A stretch of 55,273 nucleotides of DNA, from contig JARLJU010000276.1 in NCBI GenBank assembly GCA_031291055.1, positions 1-55,273 of the forward strand, written 5' to 3'. Of the stretch, positions 15,961-24,340 are shown piece by piece (position 1 is the first letter of the stretch; the number at the start of each line of letters is the position of its first letter). The position numbers were made by a program, and so were the translations under genes. A model generated the notes under the pieces. The model saw nothing but the letters and a program-made list of their open reading frames with translations, did no database searches and was not told where the DNA came from. The stretch is from Rudaea sp. Lineage in GTDB: Bacteria; Pseudomonadota; Gammaproteobacteria; Xanthomonadales; Rhodanobacteraceae.

Positions 15961-16409
15961 TACCAGTCTTCCTCGGAATCGACCGCTCCGGGTTCCGTCA
16001 CTGGCAGTGGCAGGCGCGTGGGCCGGCGCAGGATTCCCGCCACGACCAAGATGCCGGCGATCACCAGCGCAAGCGGAGCGAACCACAACAGCCAGGTGCC
16101 GGGCTTGAGCGGCGGATCGTAGAGCACGAAATCGTTGTAGCGGGCTACCAGATACTGCTTGATCTCGTCGTCGCTCTTGCCGTTCTGCATCATGTCGAAC
16201 ACCTGCTTGCGCAAGTCCCTGGCAAGATCGGCATCGGAATCGGCCAAGTCCTGGTTCTGGCAGACCAGGCAGCGCAGCTGTTTTGTCAGTTGCTGGAAGC
16301 GCACTTCCTGCGCGCGATCCGTGAACGGCAGCGGATCGATCGCATGGGCGACGCCGATGCACAGCGCGAGCAACAGGACCACGGTTCCGAAAACGCCAAT
16401 CGCCCTCAT
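15960..16409 (-). CDS. ccmH: Cytochrome c maturation protein CcmH
   Basis: A 149-residue periplasmic thiol oxidoreductase that reduces the haem-binding cysteines of apocytochrome c. It has a signal peptide (about 1-23), the LRCLVCQNQ motif with Cys47 and Cys50, and a C-terminal membrane anchor (about 105-127). This is the short form, with the TPR part encoded separately as ccmI. It overlaps ccmG by four bases and ccmI by one. Confidence 0.95.
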   Translation of the reverse strand: MRAIGVFGTVVLLLALCIGVAHAIDPLPFTDRAQEVRFQQLTKQLRCLVCQNQDLADSDADLARDLRKQVFDMMQNGKSDDEIKQYLVARYNDFVLYDPPLKPGTWLLWFAPLALVIAGILVVAGILRRPTRLPLPVTEPGAVDSEEDW

Positions 16410-16960
16410 GGCGCCGCCTGCGCCGGGGTCGACAATTCCGCGATTCTCGGCATCAGCTCGGTCTTGATCAGTTCCGGCGTGAACATGCCGATGCGCTTGT
16501 AGCGGATCATGCCGTGCGCGTCGACGAGGAAGGTTTCCGGCGCCATGTACACGCCGAAGTCGATGCCGGCGCGACCGTCGCGATCGGTGAGGACGGCGCT
16601 GTAGGGATTGCCGAACTGGGCGAGCCAGCGCTTGGCATCCTCGGGATCATCGCGCCAGTCCAGGCCGATGAGCGGCACGCCGATGCGCTTTGCCTCGGCG
16701 GTCAGGATCGGATGCTCGTACTGGCAGGTGGGGCACCAGCTTCCGAACACGTTGAGCAGGTAGGGCTTGCCGAGCAGATCCTTGCGACTGACGGTCTTTG
16801 TGGATTCGTATAGGAGTGGAAGAGTAAATTCAGGCGCCGGCTTGCCGATCAGCGGCGACGGCACTTCGGTCATCTCATGGTGTTCGTTCCAGTGGATGCC
16901 GAAACCGAGCAGCGCAACCAGCGCGACGAAAACGATCAGTGGCAGCAGGCGATGGATCAT
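16406..16960 (-). CDS. ccmG: Thiol:disulfide oxidoreductase CcmG (DsbE)
   Basis: A 184-residue membrane-tethered thioredoxin-fold protein that keeps the apocytochrome c pathway reduced. An N-terminal anchor (about 3-22) precedes the thioredoxin domain with the active site FGSWCPTCQYEHP (Cys76, Cys79) and the GVYMAPETFLVD cis-Pro segment. The ATG at 16960 overlaps the ccmF stop (ATGA); the longer upstream frame is a shadow of ccmF. Confidence 0.95.
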   Translation of the reverse strand: MIHRLLPLIVFVALVALLGFGIHWNEHHEMTEVPSPLIGKPAPEFTLPLLYESTKTVSRKDLLGKPYLLNVFGSWCPTCQYEHPILTAEAKRIGVPLIGLDWRDDPEDAKRWLAQFGNPYSAVLTDRDGRAGIDFGVYMAPETFLVDAHGMIRYKRIGMFTPELIKTELMPRIAELSTPAQAAP

Positions 16961-18936
16961 GCACCGACCTCGACCGGTTGCGACGCTGCTGAGCCGACCG
17001 GTGCCGTGGCTTGCACGCGTTCGGGCAGCGCACGGAAACGCCGGTCGCTGGCGGCAACGAAACCGCCGACCATCATGAACAGGCCGCCGAGCCAGATCCA
17101 GCGCACGAACGGCTTGACGTAGATGCGAACTGACCACGCGCCATTGTCCAGCGGTTCGCCGAGGGCGACGTAGACATCGCGGAACAGTCCCGGATCGATC
17201 GCCGACTTCGTCTGGATCTGGCCTCCGCCGGAATACTGGCGTTTCTGCGGGTGCAGCGTCGCCACTACCTTGTCATCGTGCAGGATTTCGATCGTGCCCT
17301 GATCGGCGGCGAAATTCGGACCCTCTGCGCGTTCCACCCCGCGGAAGCGGAAGTCGAGTCCGCCGACATTCTTCGTTTCGTTCGGCGCCAGACGCAGGTC
17401 GCTTTCGACGCTGCTGGCTTCGGTGATCAGCACGCCGGCGAGGAACAGGGCTACGCCGAAATGCGCGACGATCATGCCGAGCATTTCCGGCGTGTAGCGC
17501 TTGCCGCGCGGCGCGGTGCGCCAGCGCTGCAGCGCGTACAAGGCGATGCCGCATGCGACCCATAACGTCGCCGCCACGCCCGCCAATCCACGCACCGGCA
17601 GCGTCGGCGCAAGCAGCTTGGCCAGCACCGCCGCGGCGACGGCCAGGATCAGCGCCGGCCGCAGCCTGCGCCAAGTTGCGCGCCAGTCGGCCGCGGCCCA
17701 GCGGAAAAACGGACCGAACGGCAACAGGCAGACGACCGGAATCATCAGCAGCACGAACATGAAACCGAAATACGGCGGACCCACCGAAATGCGGCCGACG
17801 TCGAGCGCGTCGCCGATCAGCGGATACAGCGTGCCAAGCAGCACCATGGCCGCGGCGCAGACAAACATCAGATTGTTGACCATCAGCAGCGTTTCACGCG
17901 ACAGCAACCTGAATGCCTTGCCGCCGGCGACCTTGGGCGCACGCAGGGCATAGATCAGCAGCGAACCGCCGACGACGATGCCGAGGAAGGCCAGGATGAA
18001 CAGGCCGCGCTTGGGATCGCTCGCAAACGCATGCACGCTGGTCAGCACGCCCGAACGCACCAGGAAGGTGCCGAGCAAGGAAAGGGAGAATGCGAAAATG
18101 GACAAGAGCAGCGTCCAGGCGCGGAAACTGCCGCGCTTTTCCGTGACCGCCTGCGAATGGATCAGGGCGGTGCCGACCAGCCAGGGCATGAACGAGGCGT
18201 TCTCGACCGGATCCCAGAACCACCAGCCGCCCCAGCCGAGCACGTAATACGCCCACCAGCTGCCGAGAGAGATGCCAAGCGTGAGAAACGCCCAGGCCAC
18301 GTTCGTCCATGGCCGTGCCCAGCGCACCCAGGCGACATCCAGCTCCCCGCCCAGCAAGGCCGCGATCGCGAATGCGAATGCGACGGAAAATCCGACGTAG
18401 CCGGTGTAGAGCATCGGCGGATGCATGATCAGACCGGGATCCTGCAGGATCGGATTCAGATCATTGCCATCCGGTAGCGCCGGCAGGTGGCGAAGGAACG
18501 GATTGGAAGTGAGGATCGTGAACAACAGGAAGCCGAACGCGACGAAGCCGAGCACGCCGAGCACGCGTGCCATCAGTGCGTCGGGCAGGCGCCGGCTGAA
18601 CGCGGCGACGGCGACCGACCAGATATTGAGGATCAGCAGCCACAGGAGCAGCGAACCTTCGTGCGCGCCCCACACGGCCGAAAAACGGTAATACCAGGGC
18701 AGCGCAAGATTGGAATTCTGCGCCACGTACGCGACCGAGAAATCCTGCGAGACGAAGGCGTAGGTCAGAATGCCGAATGCCAGTGCGACGAATACGGCCT
18801 GTCCCGCCACCGCGGGACGTGCAACCGAGATCAGCGCGGCACTGCCGCGCCAGGCACCATAGATCGGCAGCGTGCACTGCACGAACGCGAGCAGCAGCGC
18901 GAGGATGAGGGCAAACAGACCGAGTTCTGGGAGCAT
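16957..18936 (-). CDS. ccmF: Cytochrome c haem lyase subunit CcmF
   Basis: A 659-residue polytopic inner-membrane protein that attaches haem to apocytochrome c. The tryptophan-rich haem-handling motif WGGWWFWDPVENASFMPWL is present, as is the N-terminal WGAHEGSLLLW segment and numerous membrane spans. The length is normal for the family. It begins a tight FGHI block in which each gene overlaps the next. It is separated from the ccmE side by the HiPIP gene, with 119 bases between HiPIP stop and ccmF start. Confidence 0.97.
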   Translation of the reverse strand: MLPELGLFALILALLLAFVQCTLPIYGAWRGSAALISVARPAVAGQAVFVALAFGILTYAFVSQDFSVAYVAQNSNLALPWYYRFSAVWGAHEGSLLLWLLILNIWSVAVAAFSRRLPDALMARVLGVLGFVAFGFLLFTILTSNPFLRHLPALPDGNDLNPILQDPGLIMHPPMLYTGYVGFSVAFAFAIAALLGGELDVAWVRWARPWTNVAWAFLTLGISLGSWWAYYVLGWGGWWFWDPVENASFMPWLVGTALIHSQAVTEKRGSFRAWTLLLSIFAFSLSLLGTFLVRSGVLTSVHAFASDPKRGLFILAFLGIVVGGSLLIYALRAPKVAGGKAFRLLSRETLLMVNNLMFVCAAAMVLLGTLYPLIGDALDVGRISVGPPYFGFMFVLLMIPVVCLLPFGPFFRWAAADWRATWRRLRPALILAVAAAVLAKLLAPTLPVRGLAGVAATLWVACGIALYALQRWRTAPRGKRYTPEMLGMIVAHFGVALFLAGVLITEASSVESDLRLAPNETKNVGGLDFRFRGVERAEGPNFAADQGTIEILHDDKVVATLHPQKRQYSGGGQIQTKSAIDPGLFRDVYVALGEPLDNGAWSVRIYVKPFVRWIWLGGLFMMVGGFVAASDRRFRALPERVQATAPVGSAASQPVEVGA

Positions 18937-19055
18937 GCGGGATAGATCGGCGACGCGTGCGCCGGAGTTGCGGACGACACCGATAGATTACGCGAGACCA
19001 CCCCATATTGCGATCAGGTGGCCGCGCAGAAGCGCGGGGCTGGCGGCGAGCAGCC

Positions 19056-19388
19056 TCACGCCTTCTTCGCGTAACCCGAGCACCAGCCCTTCGCATTGAC
19101 GGCCTTGCCGATGAACAGTTGACACGGGCCGTATCCGCTATCGCTACCCTGGAAGAAATTGCAGTTGGAGCAGGCTTGCCCGACCTGATGCGGCGCCGGC
19201 GCCTTGGTTGCGTCCTCGGTGTAGTTGAGGGCTTTTGCCGTGGGATCGTCCAGGGTCAGGTGCGGCAGGTCGTCGGCGAATGCCGCTGACGGCAGCGCGC
19301 TGGCGAGTACGACGCCGCCGACGCTGCCCGCGGCGATGCGGAAGAACCGGCGGCGCTGGAGATTGGTATTGATCGGATTGTTGGGCAT
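19056..19388 (-). CDS. High-potential iron-sulfur protein (HiPIP)
   Basis: A 110-residue periplasmic electron carrier. The N-terminus carries a twin-arginine signal (RRRFFRIAAGSVGGVVLAS, cleaved near AFA-DD), as expected for a protein exported folded with its cluster. Four cysteines in the HiPIP pattern bind a 4Fe-4S cluster: Cys73 and Cys76 (ACSNCNFFQG), Cys89 (GPCQLF) and Cys103 (GWCSGY). The start at 19388 has a GGAG Shine-Dalgarno site at 7 bases. It sits between ccmE and ccmF on the same strand and appears to have its own -10 element. HiPIPs donate electrons to terminal oxidases or photosynthetic reaction centres; here an oxidase partner is likelier. Confidence 0.93.
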   Translation of the reverse strand: MPNNPINTNLQRRRFFRIAAGSVGGVVLASALPSAAFADDLPHLTLDDPTAKALNYTEDATKAPAPHQVGQACSNCNFFQGSDSGYGPCQLFIGKAVNAKGWCSGYAKKA

Positions 19389-19454
19389 GGTCGATCTCCG
19401 GGCTGGCAAAGATGGCTGGCGCGAATGTTTCGTCGATCTTCGCGGATCGGGGCG

Positions 19455-19460
19455 ATTATA
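19455..19460 (-). promoter_or_regulatory. Consensus -10 box ahead of HiPIP gene
   Basis: On the minus strand a perfect TATAAT lies 67 bases before the HiPIP start codon. No good -35 is visible at 16-18 bases (closest CTGCAT), so the promoter may need an activator. It would let HiPIP be expressed separately from ccmA-E. Confidence 0.45.
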
Positions 19461-19518
19461 GCCCGCGTGGTCTTGGAATGCAGGGTCGGGATTGGCCGGA
19501 TGCGCCGCTGACCCGCAG

Positions 19519-19971
19519 CTATTCGGCTTTGCCCTGGACACCCTGCGCAGCCTTGGCCTTGGCGATCGCGTCGGCGACTTCCTTGGGCATATAGGTTTCG
19601 TCGTGCTTGGCCAGCACTTCGCGCGCGACAAAGTGCCCATTTTCCACTTTTCCGGTCGCGATGATGCTCTGGCCTTCGCGGAACAGGTCGGGAAGAATTC
19701 CGGTGTATTCCACACCCATGTCGTGAAAGCGGTCGGTCACGGTGAAATCGACCTTCAGCGAACCCGGGTCGCGCTTGACCGAGTGCTCCAGCACTACGCC
19801 GCCGAGACGGAAACTCGCATCCGCCGGCACGTGTCCGGCCAGCACTTCGCTGGGAGAAAACAGGTAGGTCATGTTGCGGCCGAGCGCGAGGACGGTGAGT
19901 CCGGTGGCGATGCCCACGGCGGCGAGGATGAGGGCGATGGCGATCAGGCGGCGTTTGCGGGTCGGCGTCAT
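19519..19971 (-). CDS. ccmE: Haem chaperone CcmE
   Basis: A 150-residue periplasmic haem chaperone with one N-terminal anchor (about 8-30) and an OB-fold domain. The covalent haem-binding His123 is in VLAKHDETYMP, with Tyr127 as the axial ligand. Motifs FRLGGVV and DGILPDLFREGQ-like segments are present. The ATG overlaps the ccmD stop (ATGA), which fixes the start. Confidence 0.96.
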   Translation of the reverse strand: MTPTRKRRLIAIALILAAVGIATGLTVLALGRNMTYLFSPSEVLAGHVPADASFRLGGVVLEHSVKRDPGSLKVDFTVTDRFHDMGVEYTGILPDLFREGQSIIATGKVENGHFVAREVLAKHDETYMPKEVADAIAKAKAAQGVQGKAE

Positions 19972-20168
19972 GACTGGTTTCCGGGCTGCTCGCCGCTGGA
20001 CGCTGCATTGCGTGCGGCTTCGCGTTGCAGACGACTGCGAATCTGGGCAAGCGTATGCCGGCGCTGGTGCAGCGGCGCAAGCGCGTCGGCGAGGAGGACG
20101 ACGAAAAATACGCCGTACGCTGTCCACACATACATGCCGTAACCGTGCATCGCGAAAAAATCAGCCAT
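19968..20168 (-). CDS. ccmD: Haem exporter accessory protein CcmD
   Basis: A 66-residue single-span protein (membrane segment about 12-32, HGYGMYVWTAYGVFFVVLL) with a basic cytoplasmic tail (RRHTLAQIRSRLQREAAR). It releases holo-CcmE from the CcmABC complex. It overlaps ccmC by 8 bases and ccmE by four. Confidence 0.93.
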   Translation of the reverse strand: MADFFAMHGYGMYVWTAYGVFFVVLLADALAPLHQRRHTLAQIRSRLQREAARNAASSGEQPGNQS

Positions 20169-20931
20169 GCGCGCTTCCCGTCGTGGCTGCGGGTTTTGCC
20201 AGTAAACGCACCCAGTCCTTGCCGGATTCCAGATTCAGCAAGGCCGCGCGCGAACGTGCCAGCAGGCTTGCGAAAAAGTATACGTGCGTGGCAAATGCCA
20301 GCGTCAGCAGCGGCCACAACATGCTTGCATCCATTTTCGACTGGCCCATCAGGCTGACCGTCTGTGCCTGGTGCAACGTGTTCCACCAGTTCACCGAGTA
20401 GTGCACGATGGGCAGATTGACGACGCCGACCAGGGCCAGGAAAGCCGCCGCCCGCGCCGCCTGGCGCGTATCCTCGATCGCGCTGTACAGGCCGATCACG
20501 CCGAAATACAGGAACAGCAGCACCAGCTCCGAGGTCAGGCGTGCGTCCCAGGTCCACCACGTGCCCCAGGTCGGCTTGCCCCAGACAGATCCGGTGACCA
20601 AAGTTATGAAAGTGAAAGCGGCACCGATCGGCGCGCTGGCCATCGCCAGCACTTCGCTGAGCTTGATACGCCAGACCAGGGCGATGAAACCGTTCGCGGC
20701 CATGAAGGCGTAGACGAACAGGCTCATCCACGCACAAGGCACGTGCACGTAGATGATGCGGAACGAGTCGCTCTGCTGATAGTCAGCCGGTGCAACGACG
20801 AGGCCGCCGTAGAAACCAATTGCACCGCTCACCAGGGCCACGACGTACAGCCACGGCAGGAAGCGTCCGGCCAGACGATAGAAATACGGCGGTGAGCCGA
20901 GCTTGTGGAACCAGAGCAGAAGTGGATTCAT
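20161..20931 (-). CDS. ccmC: Haem ABC transporter subunit CcmC
   Basis: A 256-residue six-span membrane protein that loads haem onto CcmE. The haem-handling motif GTWWTWDARLTSELVL (from about residue 123) is intact. Conserved His63 (RIIYVHVPCAW) and the later His in IVHYSVNWWNTLH are the haem ligands. The length is normal. Confidence 0.96.
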   Translation of the reverse strand: MNPLLLWFHKLGSPPYFYRLAGRFLPWLYVVALVSGAIGFYGGLVVAPADYQQSDSFRIIYVHVPCAWMSLFVYAFMAANGFIALVWRIKLSEVLAMASAPIGAAFTFITLVTGSVWGKPTWGTWWTWDARLTSELVLLFLYFGVIGLYSAIEDTRQAARAAAFLALVGVVNLPIVHYSVNWWNTLHQAQTVSLMGQSKMDASMLWPLLTLAFATHVYFFASLLARSRAALLNLESGKDWVRLLAKPAATTGSAHG

Positions 20932-20949
20932 ATCAGGCTGTCGAGCAGA

Positions 20950-21633
20950 TCACGTCAGCGAAATCTTCAACGCAGCGGCCGCAGCCTGCGGCGCCAGTAC
21001 CAGGGCCAGAACCAGCCACGCGCCGAGCCACAGCAGCGGTGCGGTAAACGGCAACCCGGCCTGCGCCGCGTTGCAGGCACCCGCGCCGAAGATCAGGGCC
21101 GGCACAATCAGCGGCAGCACCAGCAAGGTCAGGAGCATACCAGAGCGACGCATGCCGACGGTCAGGGCAACGCAGACGGCGCCGATCAGGCTCAGCAGCG
21201 GCGTTGCCAGCGCCAATGCGATCAACAGCACGGGCAGTACCGCAACCGGCAAGTACAGCAACTGCGCAAGCAGCGGTGCAATGGCGATCAGCGGCAGGGT
21301 AGTCGTCAGCCAGTGGATGGCGATCTTGCAGGCCAGCAGCAGGGAAAGCGGATGCGGTGACAGCACCAGTTGTTCGAGCGATCCATCCTCAAGGTCGCTG
21401 CGGAACAGCATGTCCAGCGACAGCAGGGACGCAAGCAGCAGGGCGACGAAGATCGTGCCTGCAGCGATGCGCGCGAGCGTCGCCTGTTCCGGCCCGAGCG
21501 CGAAGGGGAACAGGGCCACGACGATGATTGCAAACAGCAGCGGATTGAGCGCGTCACCGCGTCGGCGCCAGATCAGGGCAAGGTCGCGCCTGAGCAGCGC
21601 AACGCATGCAGCCGTTGTCGTTCCCGGTTTCAT
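20950..21633 (-). CDS. ccmB: Haem exporter permease CcmB
   Basis: A 227-residue ABC permease with about six hydrophobic segments. Family motifs include LRRDLALIWRRRGDALNPLLF at the N-terminus and FRSDLEDGSLEQLVLSPHPL in the first cytoplasmic loop. Its start overlaps the ccmA stop by four bases. Confidence 0.94.
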   Translation of the reverse strand: MKPGTTTAACVALLRRDLALIWRRRGDALNPLLFAIIVVALFPFALGPEQATLARIAAGTIFVALLLASLLSLDMLFRSDLEDGSLEQLVLSPHPLSLLLACKIAIHWLTTTLPLIAIAPLLAQLLYLPVAVLPVLLIALALATPLLSLIGAVCVALTVGMRRSGMLLTLLVLPLIVPALIFGAGACNAAQAGLPFTAPLLWLGAWLVLALVLAPQAAAAALKISLT

Positions 21634-22283
21634 GCTGCCGTCCGCAACGCAATCCTGCGCGGCGTGCCCGAAGTATAGGCATACGCGCCGTGCGAAGTGA
21701 TCAGTGCAGCTCCGCCACGGCGCGCATGGTTGTCGAGCAGGCGATTGACCAGTTCGATGCCGCTGCGATCCAGATTCGCATACGGCTCATCCAGCAGCCA
21801 CAGTCCCGCCGGCACCAGCAGCAGGCGCGCCAGGGCGACGCGTTTTTTCTGGCCGGCGGACATCGAACGCAAGGACTGGTCTTCGTAACCTTCCAGACCG
21901 ACGCTGGCCAGCGCGAGCCGCGGTGTGATGCCGGAACGCACACCGCCCATGCCGACCGCGAAGTGCAGGTTCTGTAAAGTGGAAAGTTCCATTTTCAGTC
22001 CGGGCAGGTGGCCGAGCAGGGCGACCTGGTGCGAGAGCTTGGCCAGCGTCAGCGGCACGCCGTGCAGCAACACTTGTCCGGATGACGGCTCCAGCAATCC
22101 GCACAGCACCTTCAGCAGCGTCGTCTTGCCCGAGCCGTTGTCGCCTTCGATCAGCACGACTTCGCCCATGCGCAGGGAAAAATCCAACGGGCCGAAGATC
22201 GTTTCAGCGTTGCGGGTGTAGGTCAGCGCACTGGCTTGCAGCAGCGGTGGGATGTCGTGTTCGGCAACCATTAGGCGCGCCAT
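21630..22283 (-). CDS. ccmA: Haem exporter ATPase CcmA
   Basis: A 217-residue ABC ATPase that powers release of haem-loaded CcmE from CcmC. Walker A is EGDNGSGKTTLL, the signature motif is SMSAGQKKRVALARLLL, and Walker B is LWLLDEPYANLD. The C-terminal His switch is in ALITSHGAYA. Met1 at 22283 or Met6 may be the start. It is the first ccm gene and starts only 36 bases after the kmo stop on the same strand, so read-through from kmo is possible. Confidence 0.94.
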   Translation of the reverse strand: MARLMVAEHDIPPLLQASALTYTRNAETIFGPLDFSLRMGEVVLIEGDNGSGKTTLLKVLCGLLEPSSGQVLLHGVPLTLAKLSHQVALLGHLPGLKMELSTLQNLHFAVGMGGVRSGITPRLALASVGLEGYEDQSLRSMSAGQKKRVALARLLLVPAGLWLLDEPYANLDRSGIELVNRLLDNHARRGGAALITSHGAYAYTSGTPRRIALRTAA

Positions 22284-22319
22284 GCTAACCGCGGCGGCGG
22301 ACGGATACCATGACGTGAG

Positions 22320-23729
22320 TCATGCGGAGGGCAGCAGCGGCAGACGAGCTGCGACCAGCGCGTCTGCGCGGGCAAGGTCAATCTGCGCCAGCTCGGTCTT
22401 GTCCATGCAAAGCTCGCGCAGGATGCCGGACTGGATTTCGCCACGTGCAAACGCCGTCGCGTAGGGCAGCCGCGAGAACGTCACCATCCAGTAACGCGGC
22501 ACGAAACGCCCAGCGTGCCGCGCGGCAAGCTGGCGTTCCAGGGCGCGCATCAACAGGAAATGCGCGTCGGCCACGCTGTCGCGCATCTCGACGTAGTTTT
22601 CCAGCGCCATCGCCGCGATCGCGTCAGCATCGGGCTTGCGCCGGCGCTCGAATTCGGCGAAGACCGTGGCGCTGTCGTTCGGGTCGCATTCCATCAGTTC
22701 AGCAAGTTCGACCGCATCTTCGAAACCGCAGTTCATGCCCTGGCCATGGAAAGGCACGATCGCGTGCGCGGCATCGCCAATCAACAAGGCGCGGTTTTGG
22801 ATATGCCAGCGGTCCAGGTACAGGGTTCCGAGCAGGCCGGTGGGATTGGACGCGAAATCTCTTTCCAGGTCGGGAACCAGCGGCACCGTGTCGGCGAAAT
22901 CGCGTTCGAACAACGTGCGCACTTCGGCCGGACTACGCACGCTTGCGAAGCCCGGATTGCCGGCATTGGGCAGGAACAGCGTGACCGTGAAACTGCCTTC
23001 GGCATTCGGCAACGCGATGCACATGTAGTTGCCGCGTGGCCAGATGTGCAGGGCGTTGGGTTCCATGGCGAACAAGTCCCCGCTCTCCCGCCGGCGGGAG
23101 AGGGTCGGGGTGAGGGCGGCACTCGGCAGATCGGGAAGCCGCGGAATCTCCAGCTCCTTGTAACCGTGATCGAGCGGGTCGAAACGTTCACCCAGATCGA
23201 TCTTCTGCGCCATCGCCGCACGCAGTGCCGAGCCAGCGCCGTCCGCGCCGATCAGCGTTGCCGCGGCATGCGCATGCGTCGTTCCGGTCTCGTCGTCCAC
23301 AAGTTGCAATGTGGATTTGTCCCAGTCGATCGTCTGCAGCCGGCGGCCAAAATGGATGCGCGCACCGGCGCTTTCGGCCGCGTCAAGCAGGGCCATGTTG
23401 AGGCTGCCGCGGTTGATCGACCAGATCACCTCGCTGTCGTCCCTGCCATAGCGCAGCAGTTCGGTGTGGCCATCCAGGTGATGCACCATGCGCCCGCGCA
23501 TCATCACCGCCAGCGGCTTGAGCGCCGCCGAGAGTCCGGCCAGACGCAGCCCGTGCCAGCCGCGCTCGGCCAGGGCCAGATTGATCGAGCGCCCGCCGAG
23601 GAAGCCGCCCTTGCGCGGATCGGGCCGGCGCTCGAACACTTCGACGGGAAATCCGCGCTGGGCGAGCAGGGTGGCGAACAGGGCGCCGACGAGGCCGGCG
23701 CCGACGAGGGTGATCTTGTCGCGATTCAT
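22320..23729 (-). CDS. kmo: Kynurenine 3-monooxygenase
   Basis: A 469-residue FAD monooxygenase that hydroxylates L-kynurenine with NADPH and O2. The FAD-binding motif VGAGLVGALFATLLAQRG is at residues 8-25. FLGGRSINLALAERG and IGDAAHAIVPFHGQGMNCGFED are diagnostic of KMO. The ATG at 23729 (MNRDK) gives the standard N-terminus. Between GYKELEIP and NALHIWPRG there is an insertion of about 15 residues (SAALTPTLSRRRESGD) that canonical KMOs lack; it comes from a palindromic dispersed repeat (23083-23117). The residues flanking it look intact, so the enzyme may still work. It is separated from the rest of the kynurenine genes by katG and a peptidase. Confidence 0.93.
   Translation of the reverse strand: MNRDKITLVGAGLVGALFATLLAQRGFPVEVFERRPDPRKGGFLGGRSINLALAERGWHGLRLAGLSAALKPLAVMMRGRMVHHLDGHTELLRYGRDDSEVIWSINRGSLNMALLDAAESAGARIHFGRRLQTIDWDKSTLQLVDDETGTTHAHAAATLIGADGAGSALRAAMAQKIDLGERFDPLDHGYKELEIPRLPDLPSAALTPTLSRRRESGDLFAMEPNALHIWPRGNYMCIALPNAEGSFTVTLFLPNAGNPGFASVRSPAEVRTLFERDFADTVPLVPDLERDFASNPTGLLGTLYLDRWHIQNRALLIGDAAHAIVPFHGQGMNCGFEDAVELAELMECDPNDSATVFAEFERRRKPDADAIAAMALENYVEMRDSVADAHFLLMRALERQLAARHAGRFVPRYWMVTFSRLPYATAFARGEIQSGILRELCMDKTELAQIDLARADALVAARLPLLPSA
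23083..23117. repeat. REP-like palindromic repeat inside kmo
   Basis: CTCTCCCGCCGGCGGGAGAG (23083-23102) is a perfect 20-base palindrome, followed by GGTCGGGGTGAGGGC. This pairing of a CTCTCCCG palindrome with a GGGTGAGGGC tail is the familiar dispersed intergenic repeat of xanthomonads. Here it is read in frame as ALTPTLSRRRES within Kmo. Confidence 0.8.
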
Positions 23730-23800
23730 CGGATAAGTATGCCGGATTTGGTCACTTGCGCGGTAAATCGGATCGCCCAGAATAGGCAAGCCGATCACTT

Positions 23801-24166
23801 ATGCCTGCACGCGTTGCCATGATCAGTTCCAATATGTCGGGTTGCTTGTTGCTTGCGGCTGTTTGCGCCGCAATCGCGCCCGCCAAGCTGGTGGCGCAGG
23901 AAAATCCGCTGCACGCGGCAGGCATCTGGAAAGCCGCTGTTCCCGTTCGCCCCATGCGCGGGGAATTCGACAGCTTCGATCCCCTGGGCATCGCCGCCGG
24001 GGCGGAAATCAAGGCGGATTGCTCGCTCAACTGGATTGATCCCGATGACGGCAGGCTCTATTGTTTCGCGAGCGGAACCTCGCTGGTGTATTTCCTTGAT
24101 CGCCCGCAGGCCAACATCGAGCGGGCGCGGAAGCGCTGGATCGAGATGACGAACGGGCGGGGTTGA
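23801..24166 (+). CDS. Small secreted conserved hypothetical protein
   Basis: A 121-residue protein with an N-terminal signal peptide (hydrophobic core about 12-28, likely cleavage near VAQ-EN). The mature part contains a Cys pair in IKADCSLNWIDPDDGRLYCFASGTSLVYFLDRP, suggesting one disulfide. That segment looks like a conserved family of unknown function in xanthomonads. The start may instead be the second Met (residue 7). It is the only plus-strand gene between kmo and the S41 peptidase, divergent from kmo with about 70 bases between. Confidence 0.65.
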   Translation: MPARVAMISSNMSGCLLLAAVCAAIAPAKLVAQENPLHAAGIWKAAVPVRPMRGEFDSFDPLGIAAGAEIKADCSLNWIDPDDGRLYCFASGTSLVYFLDRPQANIERARKRWIEMTNGRG

Positions 24167-24272
24167 AATCGGTCGGCACTCACTGGGTGAAAACACGATT
24201 CTTCCGGATAGGTGGAGTATTGTGTATTCCACCATCGCCATTGGCGCTGACTTGGTTCTCGCTGACGTGTGT

Positions 24273-24291
24273 GACCATCCCCATGATGGTC
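24273..24291. terminator. Possible bidirectional terminator hairpin
   Basis: GACCATC (24273-24279) and GATGGTC (24285-24291) pair with a 5-base loop, between two convergent genes (stops at 24166 and 24341). There is no strong U-run, so the call is weak. Otherwise 24167-24340 shows nothing. Confidence 0.3.
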
Positions 24292-24340
24292 GTTGTGTTC
24301 CTCGGCATGGCAATCTACTTGAGCGGCGGTCCTGCAACGG

